From assembly GCA_900556975.1 (NCBI GenBank), contig USQZ01000030.1, positions 1 to 21,200 of the forward strand: 21,200 nucleotides of DNA. Direction: 5' to 3'. Within the stretch, counting starts at the first letter, position 1, and each line of letters opens with the position of its first letter. The translations under genes were made by a program, and so were the position numbers. The DNA comes from an uncultured Clostridium sp. (GTDB taxonomy: Bacteria; Bacillota; Clostridia; TANB77; CAG-508). The notes below the pieces were generated by a model. It saw nothing but the letters and a program-made list of their open reading frames with translations. It had not been told where the DNA came from and searched no databases. This document shows positions 1 through 7,590 of this stretch, one piece after another.

Positions 1-538
1 TTTTAGATTCTTCAATAGTAATTACACCATCTTTAGAAACCTTTTCCATAGCATCTGCAATTAAGCTACCGATTTCTTCATCATTAGCTGAAATGCTTGC
101 AACTCTTGCAATATCTTCTTTACCATTTACATCTGATGAAATCTTTTTCAATTCTTCAACAGCCTTATTTGTTGCCTTATCCATACCTCTCTTAATTGCC
201 ATTGTATCTCCACCGGCTGCAATATTTCTAATTCCTTCTTTAATCATTTTTTGAGCTAAAACTGTAGCAGTTGTTGTTCCATCACCTGCAACATCATTAG
301 TTTTTATAGAAACTTCTTTAACTAATCCAGCTCCCATATTCTCATAGGGATCTTCAAGTTCAATCTCTTTTGCTATAGTAACACCATCATTTGTAATAAG
401 AGGTGCACCAAAATTTTTATCAAGTACAACATTTCTTCCTTTTGGACCTAATGTAACTTTAACAGTATCTGCTAATTTATTAACACCATCCAATAATGCT
501 TTTCTAGCATCTTCACCATATTTAATATCTTTTGCCAT
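1..538 (-). CDS. groEL: Chaperonin GroEL (Hsp60), N-terminal part, cut by window edge
   Basis: GroEL is the large subunit of the cytosolic ATP-driven chaperonin; with GroES it encloses unfolded proteins. The visible 179 codons translate to a start MAKDIKYGEDARKALLDG and continue through the equatorial ATP-binding signatures: the TLGPKGRNV loop, the TNDGVTIAKEI stretch and the nearly invariant GDGTTTATVLA segment, where the Asp serves ATP hydrolysis. The gene runs off the window at position 1, so about two thirds is missing. It lies 19 bases downstream of groES on the same strand, and an AGGAAG ribosome site precedes the ATG. It belongs to one operon under the promoter and CIRCE operator upstream of groES. 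Identification is secure. Confidence 0.98.
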   Translation of the reverse strand, partial: MAKDIKYGEDARKALLDGVNKLADTVKVTLGPKGRNVVLDKNFGAPLITNDGVTIAKEIELEDPYENMGAGLVKEVSIKTNDVAGDGTTTATVLAQKMIKEGIRNIAAGGDTMAIKRGMDKATNKAVEELKKISSDVNGKEDIARVASISANDEEIGSLIADAMEKVSKDGVITIEESK

Positions 539-557
539 TTAAAATCATCTTCCTTTC

Positions 558-836
558 CTATTCTACAATAGCCAAAATATCAGATTGGCTAACAATTAAA
601 TACTCTTCATTTTCGTACTTAACTTCTGTTCCTGCATATTTATTTAAAATAACTTTATCCCCTTTTTTTACATACATTTCTTCTTTTTGACCATCTACAA
701 TCTTTCCTGGTCCTACTTCAATAACCTCAGCTATTTGTGGTTTTTCTTTGCTTGCAGTAAGGATAATTCCACTTTTAGTTGTTTCTTCTTTTTCTTTCAT
801 TTTAATTAAAACTTTGTCTGTTAATGGTTTTATCAT
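558..836 (-). CDS. groES: Co-chaperonin GroES (Hsp10)
   Basis: GroES is the heptameric lid of the GroEL chamber. The 92-residue protein has the usual family length, starts MIKPLTDKVLIK, contains the SGIILTA mobile-loop segment and the typical EVIEVGPG and GDKVILNKYAGTEVK beta-strand motifs. The ATG at 836 is chosen over an upstream in-frame ATG at 863 because AGGAGGT lies at 844-850, seven bases before it, and because the upstream ATG falls inside the CIRCE operator. It is the first gene of the groES-groEL operon and should be heat-inducible through HrcA, as inferred from the operator. Confidence 0.98.
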   Translation of the reverse strand: MIKPLTDKVLIKMKEKEETTKSGIILTASKEKPQIAEVIEVGPGKIVDGQKEEMYVKKGDKVILNKYAGTEVKYENEEYLIVSQSDILAIVE

Positions 837-856
837 TTTTACTACCTCCTTCAAAA

Positions 857-883
857 TTAGCACTCTTTATCTGAGCCTGCTAA
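857..883. promoter_or_regulatory. CIRCE operator (HrcA binding site)
   Basis: The inverted repeat reads, on the minus strand, TTAGCAGGC-N9-GAGTGCTAA. One arm matches the CIRCE consensus in 9/9 positions and the other in 7/9, with the canonical 9-base spacer. It lies between the promoter and the groES start codon, the normal place for repression by HrcA. hrcA itself is not in the window. Confidence 0.93.
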
Positions 884-884
884 T

Positions 885-913
885 AATTTATACCTTTTTC
901 TACAAATTGTCAA
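885..913 (-). promoter_or_regulatory. Sigma-A promoter of groES-groEL
   Basis: On the minus strand TTGACA (908-913) is a perfect -35 box. The -10 is either TAAATT (885-890) at 17-bp spacing or TATAAA (887-892) at 15-bp spacing. CIRCE follows directly downstream. Confidence 0.75.
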
Positions 914-934
914 TACTATTTATATGATTTAATC

Positions 935-969
935 AAAAAAAAATTACTAAATTTTAAAAAATCTAGTAA
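935..969 (-). terminator. Intrinsic terminator after the 981-1625 gene
   Basis: Stem TTACTA/TAGTAA (944-949 with 964-969), extended by A-T pairs inward, is followed on the minus strand by a run of nine T. It closes the scpB operon just before the groES promoter. The opposite strand also has a short T run, but no plus-strand gene needs it. Confidence 0.8.
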
Positions 970-980
970 CTTTTTTATTC

Positions 981-1625
981 TTATTCTTCAATACTTGTTA
1001 AATCAATTTTATTTCCATTTTCATCGATTGGATAATAATCAATAATATAATAAGCCTTATCTTTATGTGAAAGTAAAAATTCCAAAGTATCCTCTTGATC
1101 AACACCTTCAACACTAGAAACTGTTCTTATTTTAGCAGTAAACTTTGATAAATACTTAGAAACATCAGTTATTTTTGTATTTTCAACCAAAGACAACTCC
1201 ACATTCGTATTATCTATAAAACTTACTAACCCCTTCTCCTCTTGTTGCAATGAAAACTGCATAACATATAAATCTTTATATTCATTAGGATTTGATAATA
1301 TCTCTACATATTTTTGATCAAAATCTACATTTTCATCTTCAGCTAATTTATAAATATACTTAGCCACAAAATCCATCATAGAAACAACCTTTGAACCACT
1401 ATGGTCATTATATCCACTAATGAAATTTTTTAAAATTATATTTGCATTATCATAACCTAACTTTTCTATCTCACTACCATATCCAATTTCAGTTAAGGTA
1501 ACATTCTCATCAGCTTCTTTCTCTCTATCCTCATCATACTTCTTATAAAAAATACATATAAAAACAACTAAAACAACAAGTATTATCAATAGCAATAAGT
1601 TTATTAATGCTTTCTTTTTATTCAT
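981..1625 (-). CDS. Membrane-anchored protein of unknown function
   Basis: I do not recognise this 214-residue protein. It has a short basic N-terminus (MNKKKALI) and one strongly hydrophobic helix at about residues 7-27, with no lipobox and no obvious cleavage site. It therefore looks like a single-pass protein with the bulk outside. Residues 30-214 are soluble, acidic and mixed alpha/beta in composition, without recognisable catalytic motifs. The ATG at 1625 follows AAAGGTGAT at good spacing. The gene starts 35 bases after scpB, has no separate promoter that I can see, and ends at an intrinsic terminator, so it is probably co-transcribed with scpB. Coding is well supported; function is open. 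Confidence 0.85.
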   Translation of the reverse strand: MNKKKALINLLLLIILVVLVVFICIFYKKYDEDREKEADENVTLTEIGYGSEIEKLGYDNANIILKNFISGYNDHSGSKVVSMMDFVAKYIYKLAEDENVDFDQKYVEILSNPNEYKDLYVMQFSLQQEEKGLVSFIDNTNVELSLVENTKITDVSKYLSKFTAKIRTVSSVEGVDQEDTLEFLLSHKDKAYYIIDYYPIDENGNKIDLTSIEE

Positions 1626-1660
1626 ATAATCACCTTTCTCTTCTGTAACATCACATCTAT

Positions 1661-2245
1661 TTAATTTTCGCTGCTTTTATTTGTGGCAACATCACTCATT
1701 TCTTCAAGAACAATTTGCTCATTTTCATCTAATCTGTAACGAGGCAACTCAGGAAGTTCATCAAGTGAAGATATCCCGAACATCTTCAAAAATTCATCAG
1801 TTGTTCTATACATTGTAGGTCTACCTGGAGCATCCATCTTTCCCGCTTCTTCAACCAAATGATACTCTAATAATCTATATAAAGTTCCATCTGAATTAAC
1901 ACCTCTTATAGCCTCAATCTCAGCACGTGTTATTTTTGGATTGTATGCAATAATTGATAAAATTTCTAATGCAGCTGAAGATAAAGAAGGCTTTGCTCTA
2001 TTATCAAACAACTGAACTAAGCATTCATATGCACCCTTTTTAGTAGTCATCTGATAACCATCATTAACTTTTATAATTTCTATTCCTCTAGACTCATCCT
2101 TGCAATCTTCCATATAACTTCTAACTATTGCCTCTACTTCATCTGGTGTCATCTCTAATATTTTAGCCATTTCTGAAACAGTAACAACCCTTCCAGCAGC
2201 AAATAACATAGATTCAATTAAAGATTTTGCATTTTCTATTTTCAT
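1661..2245 (-). CDS. scpB: Segregation and condensation protein ScpB
   Basis: ScpB is the winged-helix kleisin-partner (KITE) subunit of the SMC-ScpA-ScpB condensin, which organises and segregates chromosomes. The 194-residue length is normal. The protein shows the family pattern of two winged-helix domains: an N-terminal IESMLFAAGRVVTVSEMAKIL segment (about 10-30), the LSSAALEILSIIAYNPKITR segment (about 88-107) and the RGVNSDGTLYRLLE...APGRPTMYRTTDEFL region (about 114-154). It begins a transcription unit from a promoter at 2290-2318. The usual partner scpA is not upstream; a divergent gene lies there instead. Confidence 0.96.
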   Translation of the reverse strand: MKIENAKSLIESMLFAAGRVVTVSEMAKILEMTPDEVEAIVRSYMEDCKDESRGIEIIKVNDGYQMTTKKGAYECLVQLFDNRAKPSLSSAALEILSIIAYNPKITRAEIEAIRGVNSDGTLYRLLEYHLVEEAGKMDAPGRPTMYRTTDEFLKMFGISSLDELPELPRYRLDENEQIVLEEMSDVATNKSSEN

Positions 2246-2289
2246 TTCAATCCCTACCCAAAATATAATATCTCTTAATTAACATATCT

Positions 2290-2318
2290 ATTATTACACG
2301 AAATAAATTTAAAGTCAA
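2290..2318 (-). promoter_or_regulatory. Promoter of scpB operon
   Basis: On the minus strand TTGACT (2313-2318) and AATAAT (2290-2295) are separated by exactly 17 bp, with the scpB ATG about 45 bases downstream of the -10. Confidence 0.7.
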
Positions 2319-2344
2319 ATACACCGAAAAATAGCTGAAAAGTA

Positions 2345-2373
2345 TTGATTTATACGTAATTTAGTGTTATAAT
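2345..2373 (+). promoter_or_regulatory. Promoter of the 2404-2862 gene
   Basis: TTGATT (2345-2350), a 17-bp spacer and a perfect TATAAT (2368-2373). It is divergent from the scpB promoter. The predicted transcription start near 2380 helps choose the downstream ATG. Confidence 0.85.
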
Positions 2374-2403
2374 AGTGATGTATTTATGAAAGGAATGGAA
2401 AAA

Positions 2404-2862
2404 ATGCAAGTTAAAGTAAAAGAAAATAAATCTTTATTTAAAAAAATAATAGATAAAATAAAAAATAGTTCTTTATACTATATGATAAATTCTTCAGACG
2501 CTGAAGTAATTTCACCAGAAGAAGTTGATTCAACTGAAAAAGTATCAAAATTAGCTACTTCTTCTAATATTTCAGAAGCTGAAATGTGGAATATAGAAAG
2601 AGCTTTTAATGAAAGCGATACAGCTTTAGATAGTATTGAAGCAGAAGTTTCTAAAGTCCCTGACTTCAAGAAAGAATCTAATAATCCATTTAGTATTGAA
2701 GAAGAGGAAAAACAAAATTCTGATAAAGAAATTGATTCAGATGAAGAATTAACATCTTCTACACTTAGAACTAGCAAACCACAAATCACTATTCAACATC
2801 CTGTTCAACCAGCAAGAGCTCAAAAGAAAGCAACTGTTGACAGAGATAGAAGTGATGATTAA
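2404..2862 (+). CDS. Small acidic, Ser/Glu-rich protein, probably disordered, unknown function
   Basis: I do not recognise this protein of about 152 residues. It opens with a short basic amphipathic stretch (KENKSLFKKIIDKIKNSS), then becomes rich in Ser, Glu and Asp with no hydrophobic core, and ends in a Pro/Gln/Arg-containing tail finishing DRDRSDD. This composition suggests a largely disordered cytosolic protein. Three in-frame ATGs occur at 2386, 2395 and 2404. I prefer 2404 because AAAGGA at 2389-2394 sits nine bases before it and because the transcript should start near 2380. It is monocistronic, with its own promoter and terminator. No homologue or role can be named. Confidence 0.75.
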   Translation: MQVKVKENKSLFKKIIDKIKNSSLYYMINSSDAEVISPEEVDSTEKVSKLATSSNISEAEMWNIERAFNESDTALDSIEAEVSKVPDFKKESNNPFSIEEEEKQNSDKEIDSDEELTSSTLRTSKPQITIQHPVQPARAQKKATVDRDRSDD

Positions 2863-2891
2863 TAAAATCGAGGCAAATCTCATCTCATATA

Positions 2892-2924
2892 AAAAGATGC
2901 ATTTTTAAAAAATGCATCTTTTTT
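2892..2924. terminator. Bidirectional intrinsic terminator
   Basis: Stem AAGATGCATT/AATGCATCTT (2894-2903 with 2911-2920) is flanked by a T run on both strands. It serves the 2404-2862 gene on plus and the pth-rng-rimO operon arriving on minus. Confidence 0.9.
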
Positions 2925-2989
2925 ATTTCTATTTAAATAAATTACTATATAAAATAATTGTTAAACTAATCATTTTATAATTTTAATTT

Positions 2990-4300
2990 CTACTCTACCT
3001 CTTCAAATTCACCAATTAAATCATAATCACTATTACTTACGATTTTACATTTTACAAATTTACCTACTAAATCATCTTGAATATTATTAACATATATTAT
3101 TCCATCAGTATCAGGTGAATCCATATATGATCTACCTTCATAAAATAAACCATCATCTGAAATTCTTTCAATTAAAACATCATATTCTTTTCCTATTTTC
3201 TCATTCATCTTTTCTCTAGAAATTTCATTTTGAATATTCATAATAATTTTTCTTCTTTTTTCTTTAGTCTTTGGATGAACTTGATTTTCAAACTTAGCTG
3301 CTGGAGTTCCATCTTCCTTAGAATATGTAAAACATCCCAATCTATCAAATCTTAAATCTTTTACTGCTTCTTCTAAAATTGCAAAATCCTCTTCTGTCTC
3401 TCCAGGGAAACCAACTATCAAGCTAGTTCTTATTATAACATCAGGAATTTCTTTTCTTATCTTATTAACAATATCACGAATGTTCTTTCCAGAAGTTTTT
3501 CTATTCATTTTCTTTAAAATACTATCTGAAAAATGTTGAATAGGAATATCAAAATAATTACAAATCTTGTCCTCTGATTTAACCACTTCAAGAAGTTCAT
3601 CAGTAATACTTTCAGGATAAGCATATAAAAATCTTATCCATTTAATCTTTTCAATTTTGCATAATTTTTTTAACAATTCAGGTAATCTATATTCATTATA
3701 TAAATCGATTCCATACTTTGTTGTATCTTGTGCAATTACTATAATTTCTTCATAACCATTTTCAGCTAAACTTTTAGCTTCCTCTATTATATCTTCAAAC
3801 TTTCTGCTCTCATATCTTCCTCTAATATAAGGAATTGCACAATACGTACAAAAATTATCACATCCTTCGGCAATTTTTAAATATGCCATTTTATCACCAG
3901 TAGCAATAACTCTATTTCTATAAGACATATAGTCGCTTTCATTTGATGAGTCTTTCACTAATTCCGCAATCTTTTCCCAAAAGTTTTTATATTCATCTAT
4001 ACTCAACCATAAATCTACTTCAGGAATAGCTTTTTCAAGATTATCTTTATATCTTTTTACCAAACATCCCATAGCAACTAAATATTTGCAATTAGATTTT
4101 TTATATTCAGCCATTTCCAAAATAGTATTTATAGCTTCTTCTTTTGCAGATGCAATAAATCCACAAGTATTAACAATTATCATATCCGCTTCTTTTGGAT
4201 CATTTACAATCTCAAAATTATGTTTTTTCAAAACAGACATTCCCATCTCTGTATCAACTAAATTTTTACTGCATCCTAATGATATAAAACCAACCTTCAT
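2990..4300 (-). CDS. rimO: Ribosomal protein uS12 methylthiotransferase RimO
   Basis: RimO is a radical-SAM enzyme that adds a methylthio group to an Asp of ribosomal protein uS12. The 436-residue protein has all three family parts. The N-terminal MTTase domain has ISLGCSKNLVDTE and NTCGFI, with cluster cysteines C10, C46 and C79. The radical-SAM core has the CxxxCxxC motif at C147, C151 and C154, followed by RGRYESR. A C-terminal TRAM domain covers about residues 370-434. The ISLGC[SP]KNLVDTE signature separates RimO from MiaB. AAGGAG precedes the ATG. It is the last gene of the pth-rng-rimO unit, 18 bases after rng. Confidence 0.96.
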   Translation of the reverse strand: MKVGFISLGCSKNLVDTEMGMSVLKKHNFEIVNDPKEADMIIVNTCGFIASAKEEAINTILEMAEYKKSNCKYLVAMGCLVKRYKDNLEKAIPEVDLWLSIDEYKNFWEKIAELVKDSSNESDYMSYRNRVIATGDKMAYLKIAEGCDNFCTYCAIPYIRGRYESRKFEDIIEEAKSLAENGYEEIIVIAQDTTKYGIDLYNEYRLPELLKKLCKIEKIKWIRFLYAYPESITDELLEVVKSEDKICNYFDIPIQHFSDSILKKMNRKTSGKNIRDIVNKIRKEIPDVIIRTSLIVGFPGETEEDFAILEEAVKDLRFDRLGCFTYSKEDGTPAAKFENQVHPKTKEKRRKIIMNIQNEISREKMNEKIGKEYDVLIERISDDGLFYEGRSYMDSPDTDGIIYVNNIQDDLVGKFVKCKIVSNSDYDLIGEFEEVE

Positions 4301-4318
4301 ATAAAACTCCTTATAATA

Positions 4319-5497
4319 TTACTCACTATATATATGTTTTCGAGTAAGCTCTAACAAATTCAATTTTGTAAAGCCTTCTATTTGAACTCTCGTTCTCTCT
4401 TTCTTTAGTTCTTTTGAAAAAATATTTATTAATTTCTTTTTATGTTCGTCATCATTTAAATCAATAAAATCAATAATTATAATTCCACCTATGTCACGCA
4501 ATCTAATTTGTTTCTCAATTTCAACTGCTGCTTCTTTATTAATTAAAAATGCTGTATTTTCTAAATTAACTTTTCCAGTAAATTTAGCAGAATTAACATC
4601 AATTGCAGTTAAAGCTTCTGTTTTATCAATAGTTATAAAACCTCCACTTTTAAGCCATACTTTTCTATTCTCAGATACCTCAAGTTGATGTTGTATATTA
4701 TATTTAAGCATAACTTTTTCTATATCACAAACGACTGCTATATCTTCTTTTCTCAAAACCTTAAGTTTGCTTACAACAGTCTTTTTCATTTCTTCAGTGC
4801 CAACATGAATTACTTTCAAATCTTTATCTATTAAATCTAATAGTAACTTATCAATCATTTCATCTGCTTTACTAATTAACTTTGGAAAATCATTATCATT
4901 AAATTTAGTACCTATAATGTTATTCCACTTATTTATAAGGCTTCCTAAATCGACTCTCAAATCTTCCTTCGTTTTTCCTATAGCAGAAGTTCTAATTATA
5001 GCTCCCATGCCTTCAGGTAAAAGATCTTTAACAATTGAAATAAGTCTATTTCTTTCTTGTACATTTTCAACTTTTTGTGAAATAGTAACAAATGAAGAAT
5101 TAGGTAATAAAACAATATATCTACCTGGCAAATTAATATGTGTAGACGCTCTTGCACCTTTTTTATTATAGCTATCTCTTTTTATTTCAACAATTATAGG
5201 CATTCCAACTTTTAAAAGCTTTTCAATTCTTTGATTCTCCCACTCATTAGCATCATTCTTTGTAACATCTACTTTAGGTAAAACATCTTTTAAATGAATA
5301 AATGCATTTTTATTTTCCCCGACATTAACAAATGCTGCTTGAAGTCCTGGAAGAATATTTTGAACCTTACCTATATAAATATTTCCTTCTAATCTCTTTT
5401 TATATTTTGAATCCTTATATTTCTCAGTTAAAACTCCATCTTCTAGTAAAAGTATATTTTCTATTTCTCCATCTGTGTATATAACTAGCTCTTTCAT
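4319..5497 (-). CDS. rng: Ribonuclease E/G family endoribonuclease, short form
   Basis: RNase E/G cuts single-stranded RNA in rRNA maturation and mRNA turnover. The 392-residue protein has an N-terminal S1-type RNA-binding region (about 35-120, beginning GNIYIGKVQNILPGLQAAF) and the catalytic DNase I-like core. D300 in TAIDVNSAKFTG and D343 in IIIIDFIDL match the two metal-binding Asp of E. coli RNase E (D303 and D346), with the same 43-residue spacing. It stops right after ELTRKHIYSE, so the CPxC zinc-link that normally follows the TRK motif is absent. The start at 5497 is preceded by AGGAAGG at a rather long spacing of 12 bases. It lies between pth and rimO in one operon. Confidence 0.92.
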   Translation of the reverse strand: MKELVIYTDGEIENILLLEDGVLTEKYKDSKYKKRLEGNIYIGKVQNILPGLQAAFVNVGENKNAFIHLKDVLPKVDVTKNDANEWENQRIEKLLKVGMPIIVEIKRDSYNKKGARASTHINLPGRYIVLLPNSSFVTISQKVENVQERNRLISIVKDLLPEGMGAIIRTSAIGKTKEDLRVDLGSLINKWNNIIGTKFNDNDFPKLISKADEMIDKLLLDLIDKDLKVIHVGTEEMKKTVVSKLKVLRKEDIAVVCDIEKVMLKYNIQHQLEVSENRKVWLKSGGFITIDKTEALTAIDVNSAKFTGKVNLENTAFLINKEAAVEIEKQIRLRDIGGIIIIDFIDLNDDEHKKKLINIFSKELKKERTRVQIEGFTKLNLLELTRKHIYSE

Positions 5498-5514
5498 AAA
5501 TTAATAAAACCTTC

Positions 5515-6072
5515 CTAATTAAATTTATTCATTGCCACATCAATATTTTGATTTAAAATAACATCAACCGCATCGGCAGCAAGTTTAATTCCTTTTTCTA
5601 ATTCTTTTTTTGCTGACTCTGGAATTGCTCCAATAACATATTCTATCAAATCCTCATGTCCAACAGGTTTTCCTATTCCAACTCTCACTCTTGCAAAATT
5701 TTGATTTCCTACAAAATGCACAACTGACTTCATTCCATTATGTGTTCCAGGTCCACCGCTTTTTCTAATTCGAATAACTCCAGGCTCTAAATCTATATCA
5801 TCATATATTACAATGATTTTATCAGAAGTTATTTTATAAAAATCCATAACTTCTCTAACAGATTCTCCACTTAAATTCATAAAAGTTTGTGGTTTTAATA
5901 ATATAACTTTTTCACCGTTAACCATACCATTTCCGAATAATCCTTTAAATTTTGATTTAGAAACATCAATATCATATTTTTTTGAAAGTTCATTTATAAC
6001 ATTAAACCCCATATTATGACGTGTATTAGCATAATCACTCTCAGGATTACCTAAACCTATAATTAAAAACAT
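5515..6072 (-). CDS. pth: Peptidyl-tRNA hydrolase
   Basis: Pth releases tRNA from prematurely dropped peptidyl-tRNA. The 185-residue length is normal. Active-site residues are visible: N9 in GLGNP, catalytic H19 in NTRHNMGF, N66 in PQTFMNLSGES, D91 in IYDDIDL and N112 in GGPGTHNGMKS. These correspond to E. coli N10, H20, N68, D93 and N114. AAAGGTGGA precedes the ATG. It is the first gene of the operon, with its promoter at 6108-6136; rng follows after 17 bases. Confidence 0.97.
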   Translation of the reverse strand: MFLIIGLGNPESDYANTRHNMGFNVINELSKKYDIDVSKSKFKGLFGNGMVNGEKVILLKPQTFMNLSGESVREVMDFYKITSDKIIVIYDDIDLEPGVIRIRKSGGPGTHNGMKSVVHFVGNQNFARVRVGIGKPVGHEDLIEYVIGAIPESAKKELEKGIKLAADAVDVILNQNIDVAMNKFN

Positions 6073-6107
6073 TTAAAAATCCACCTTTTATAAAAAACTA
6101 TCATCTT

Positions 6108-6136
6108 ATTTTACTACATTTTCCGAAATTTAACAA
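6108..6136 (-). promoter_or_regulatory. Promoter of pth-rng-rimO
   Basis: On the minus strand TTGTTA (6131-6136) and TAAAAT (6108-6113) are 17 bp apart, with the pth ATG 36 bases further on. Confidence 0.7.
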
Positions 6137-6280
6137 CCCCATACACCAAGTATTCTGCCATAAATTATGGTATTTTTTATATTTTTGTATTAAAATATTC
6201 ATATATAAAGAACAAAAACAAACATTAATAACATTTGCACTTATTATAACATTTTTAAGTCCACGTCTTTGTTCGCACGC

Positions 6281-6325
6281 GAAATTTGCAAGGCAAATTT
6301 CTGTACATTATTATTTTTATATAAT
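6281..6325 (+). promoter_or_regulatory. Inverted repeat and -10 box upstream of the GT2-like gene
   Basis: A perfect 9-bp inverted repeat, GAAATTTGC-N3-GCAAATTTC (6281-6301), covers the place where a -35 box would lie, 17-18 bp before TATAAT (6320-6325). No good -35 hexamer is visible, so the repeat could be a regulator site that substitutes for it. The rest of the 6137-6369 gap is AT-rich with no gene I can support. Confidence 0.45.
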
Positions 6326-6369
6326 AGACAGTTCGAAAATTTTTCCTATTATATAATAAAGGAGTAAAA

Positions 6370-7488
6370 ATGCAACCATTAGTAAGTATAATAATTCCAG
6401 TATTTAATAATGAAATTTCAATTTCAGAAACAATTAGAAGTATTAGAAATCAAACATATACAAACATAGAAATTCTTATCATAGATAATGGATCATTAGA
6501 CAGTAGTATTGCAGTTTTAGAAAAACAAATTCAGCATGACAAAAGAATCAAAGTATATGTAAAAGACACTGTTGACTTTATAGAAGCACAAAAATTTGGC
6601 CTAAAAGTAGCTAAAGGAACATACGTCATGTTCTTCGAATGTGGAAAATTAATGAGCGAAAATTTAATTGAATATTTCATATCATGTCTAGAAAAAAATC
6701 CTGCAGATATAGTTACATGTGATTTCTTCTCAATACTAGAATATCAATTACTAACTCCACATACAATTGCACAGTCATCACCTAAAGAAAAAATTGAATT
6801 ATTAAGTAATGTAAAATATCTTCAAAAAATGTACTCCTCTAACGACCACATTTGCACAAATTGCGCAATTGTGTGGAATAAATTAATACATAGAACTTGG
6901 CTTTTAAGCACTCAATACCATGCCATAAAAGATAAAGTAAATATTAGTTATAATTTTCTAACCAAAAAGTCTAAAATCTTAGTCACAAATCAAATATTAA
7001 TTTGTGACGTTATATATGATAAATTTTTAAAAGATAATAGTTTAGATCTCAATGAGTTAAATGCTCTAGAATTTTTAGAAACTTTACTAATTAAATATAA
7101 AAAACAAAAATTAACCACTGCAACTTTTAATACAGCTGAACGATTATTAAAATTTTTGCTAAAACTACGAAAACAAACAACCTTTTTCGCATTGAGAATT
7201 AAAGATAAAGATGAACTAAAACAAACTTTAAACAAAAAATTTAATAGTATATATCAATTCTTAAAAATAAAATATCCAGATAAAGAAAAACGATATTCTC
7301 CGATTTATAAAGATTATCTTACACTACTAAAAGACGAAAAATTCAGAGAAAAATATTATTACCTTTATCCTGATTATCTTATACGATATGAAAAACCTAT
7401 CTTCCCTCACCAATATTGGGAAGATGGTTACTTCATTCCAATCGAAGGCGATGATGACACTGAATATGAAACTATAGAATATTTTTAA
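6370..7488 (+). CDS. Glycosyltransferase family 2-like protein lacking the DXD motif
   Basis: The first 110 residues have the GT-A nucleotide-sugar-binding fold of GT2: PLVSIIIPVFNNE at the start, SIRNQTYTNIEILIIDNGS around residues 24-42 with the UDP-contacting D39, and the helix ...GLKVAKGTYVMFF. Where active members have the metal-binding DXD or DDD, this one has FFECGKLM (residues 88-95), so no Asp pair is present. The remaining 250 residues are helical and charged, ending in an acidic tail (EGDDDTEYETIEYF), and have no motif I recognise. AAAGGAG precedes the ATG. It is a single-gene unit with its own terminator. It may be catalytically inactive or use another metal-free chemistry; the substrate is unknown. 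Confidence 0.85.
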   Translation: MQPLVSIIIPVFNNEISISETIRSIRNQTYTNIEILIIDNGSLDSSIAVLEKQIQHDKRIKVYVKDTVDFIEAQKFGLKVAKGTYVMFFECGKLMSENLIEYFISCLEKNPADIVTCDFFSILEYQLLTPHTIAQSSPKEKIELLSNVKYLQKMYSSNDHICTNCAIVWNKLIHRTWLLSTQYHAIKDKVNISYNFLTKKSKILVTNQILICDVIYDKFLKDNSLDLNELNALEFLETLLIKYKKQKLTTATFNTAERLLKFLLKLRKQTTFFALRIKDKDELKQTLNKKFNSIYQFLKIKYPDKEKRYSPIYKDYLTLLKDEKFREKYYYLYPDYLIRYEKPIFPHQYWEDGYFIPIEGDDDTEYETIEYF

Positions 7489-7523
7489 AAGCAGATCTTA
7501 ATTATAAATAGTCTGCTTTTTTT
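7487..7523 (+). terminator. Intrinsic terminator after the GT2-like gene
   Basis: Stem AAAGCAGA/TCTGCTTT with a 16-base loop, followed by a T run to 7523. It overlaps the stop codon by two bases. Confidence 0.88.
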
Positions 7524-7524
7524 C

Positions 7525-7553
7525 TTGGCAAATTAAGACAAAAGGTATATAAT
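7525..7553 (+). promoter_or_regulatory. Promoter of the MurE-family gene
   Basis: TTGGCA (7525-7530), a 17-bp spacer and TATAAT (7548-7553), directly after the preceding terminator. A strong ribosome site AAGGGGGG lies at 7576-7583. Confidence 0.85.
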
Positions 7554-7590
7554 ATCGACATAGTAATCTTAAGACAAGGGGGGATTATCT

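Noticed and set aside
6163..6190. Small hairpin CCATA-AAT-TATGG followed by T-rich DNA
   Set aside because: The stem has only five pairs and no transcript on plus needs a terminator there.
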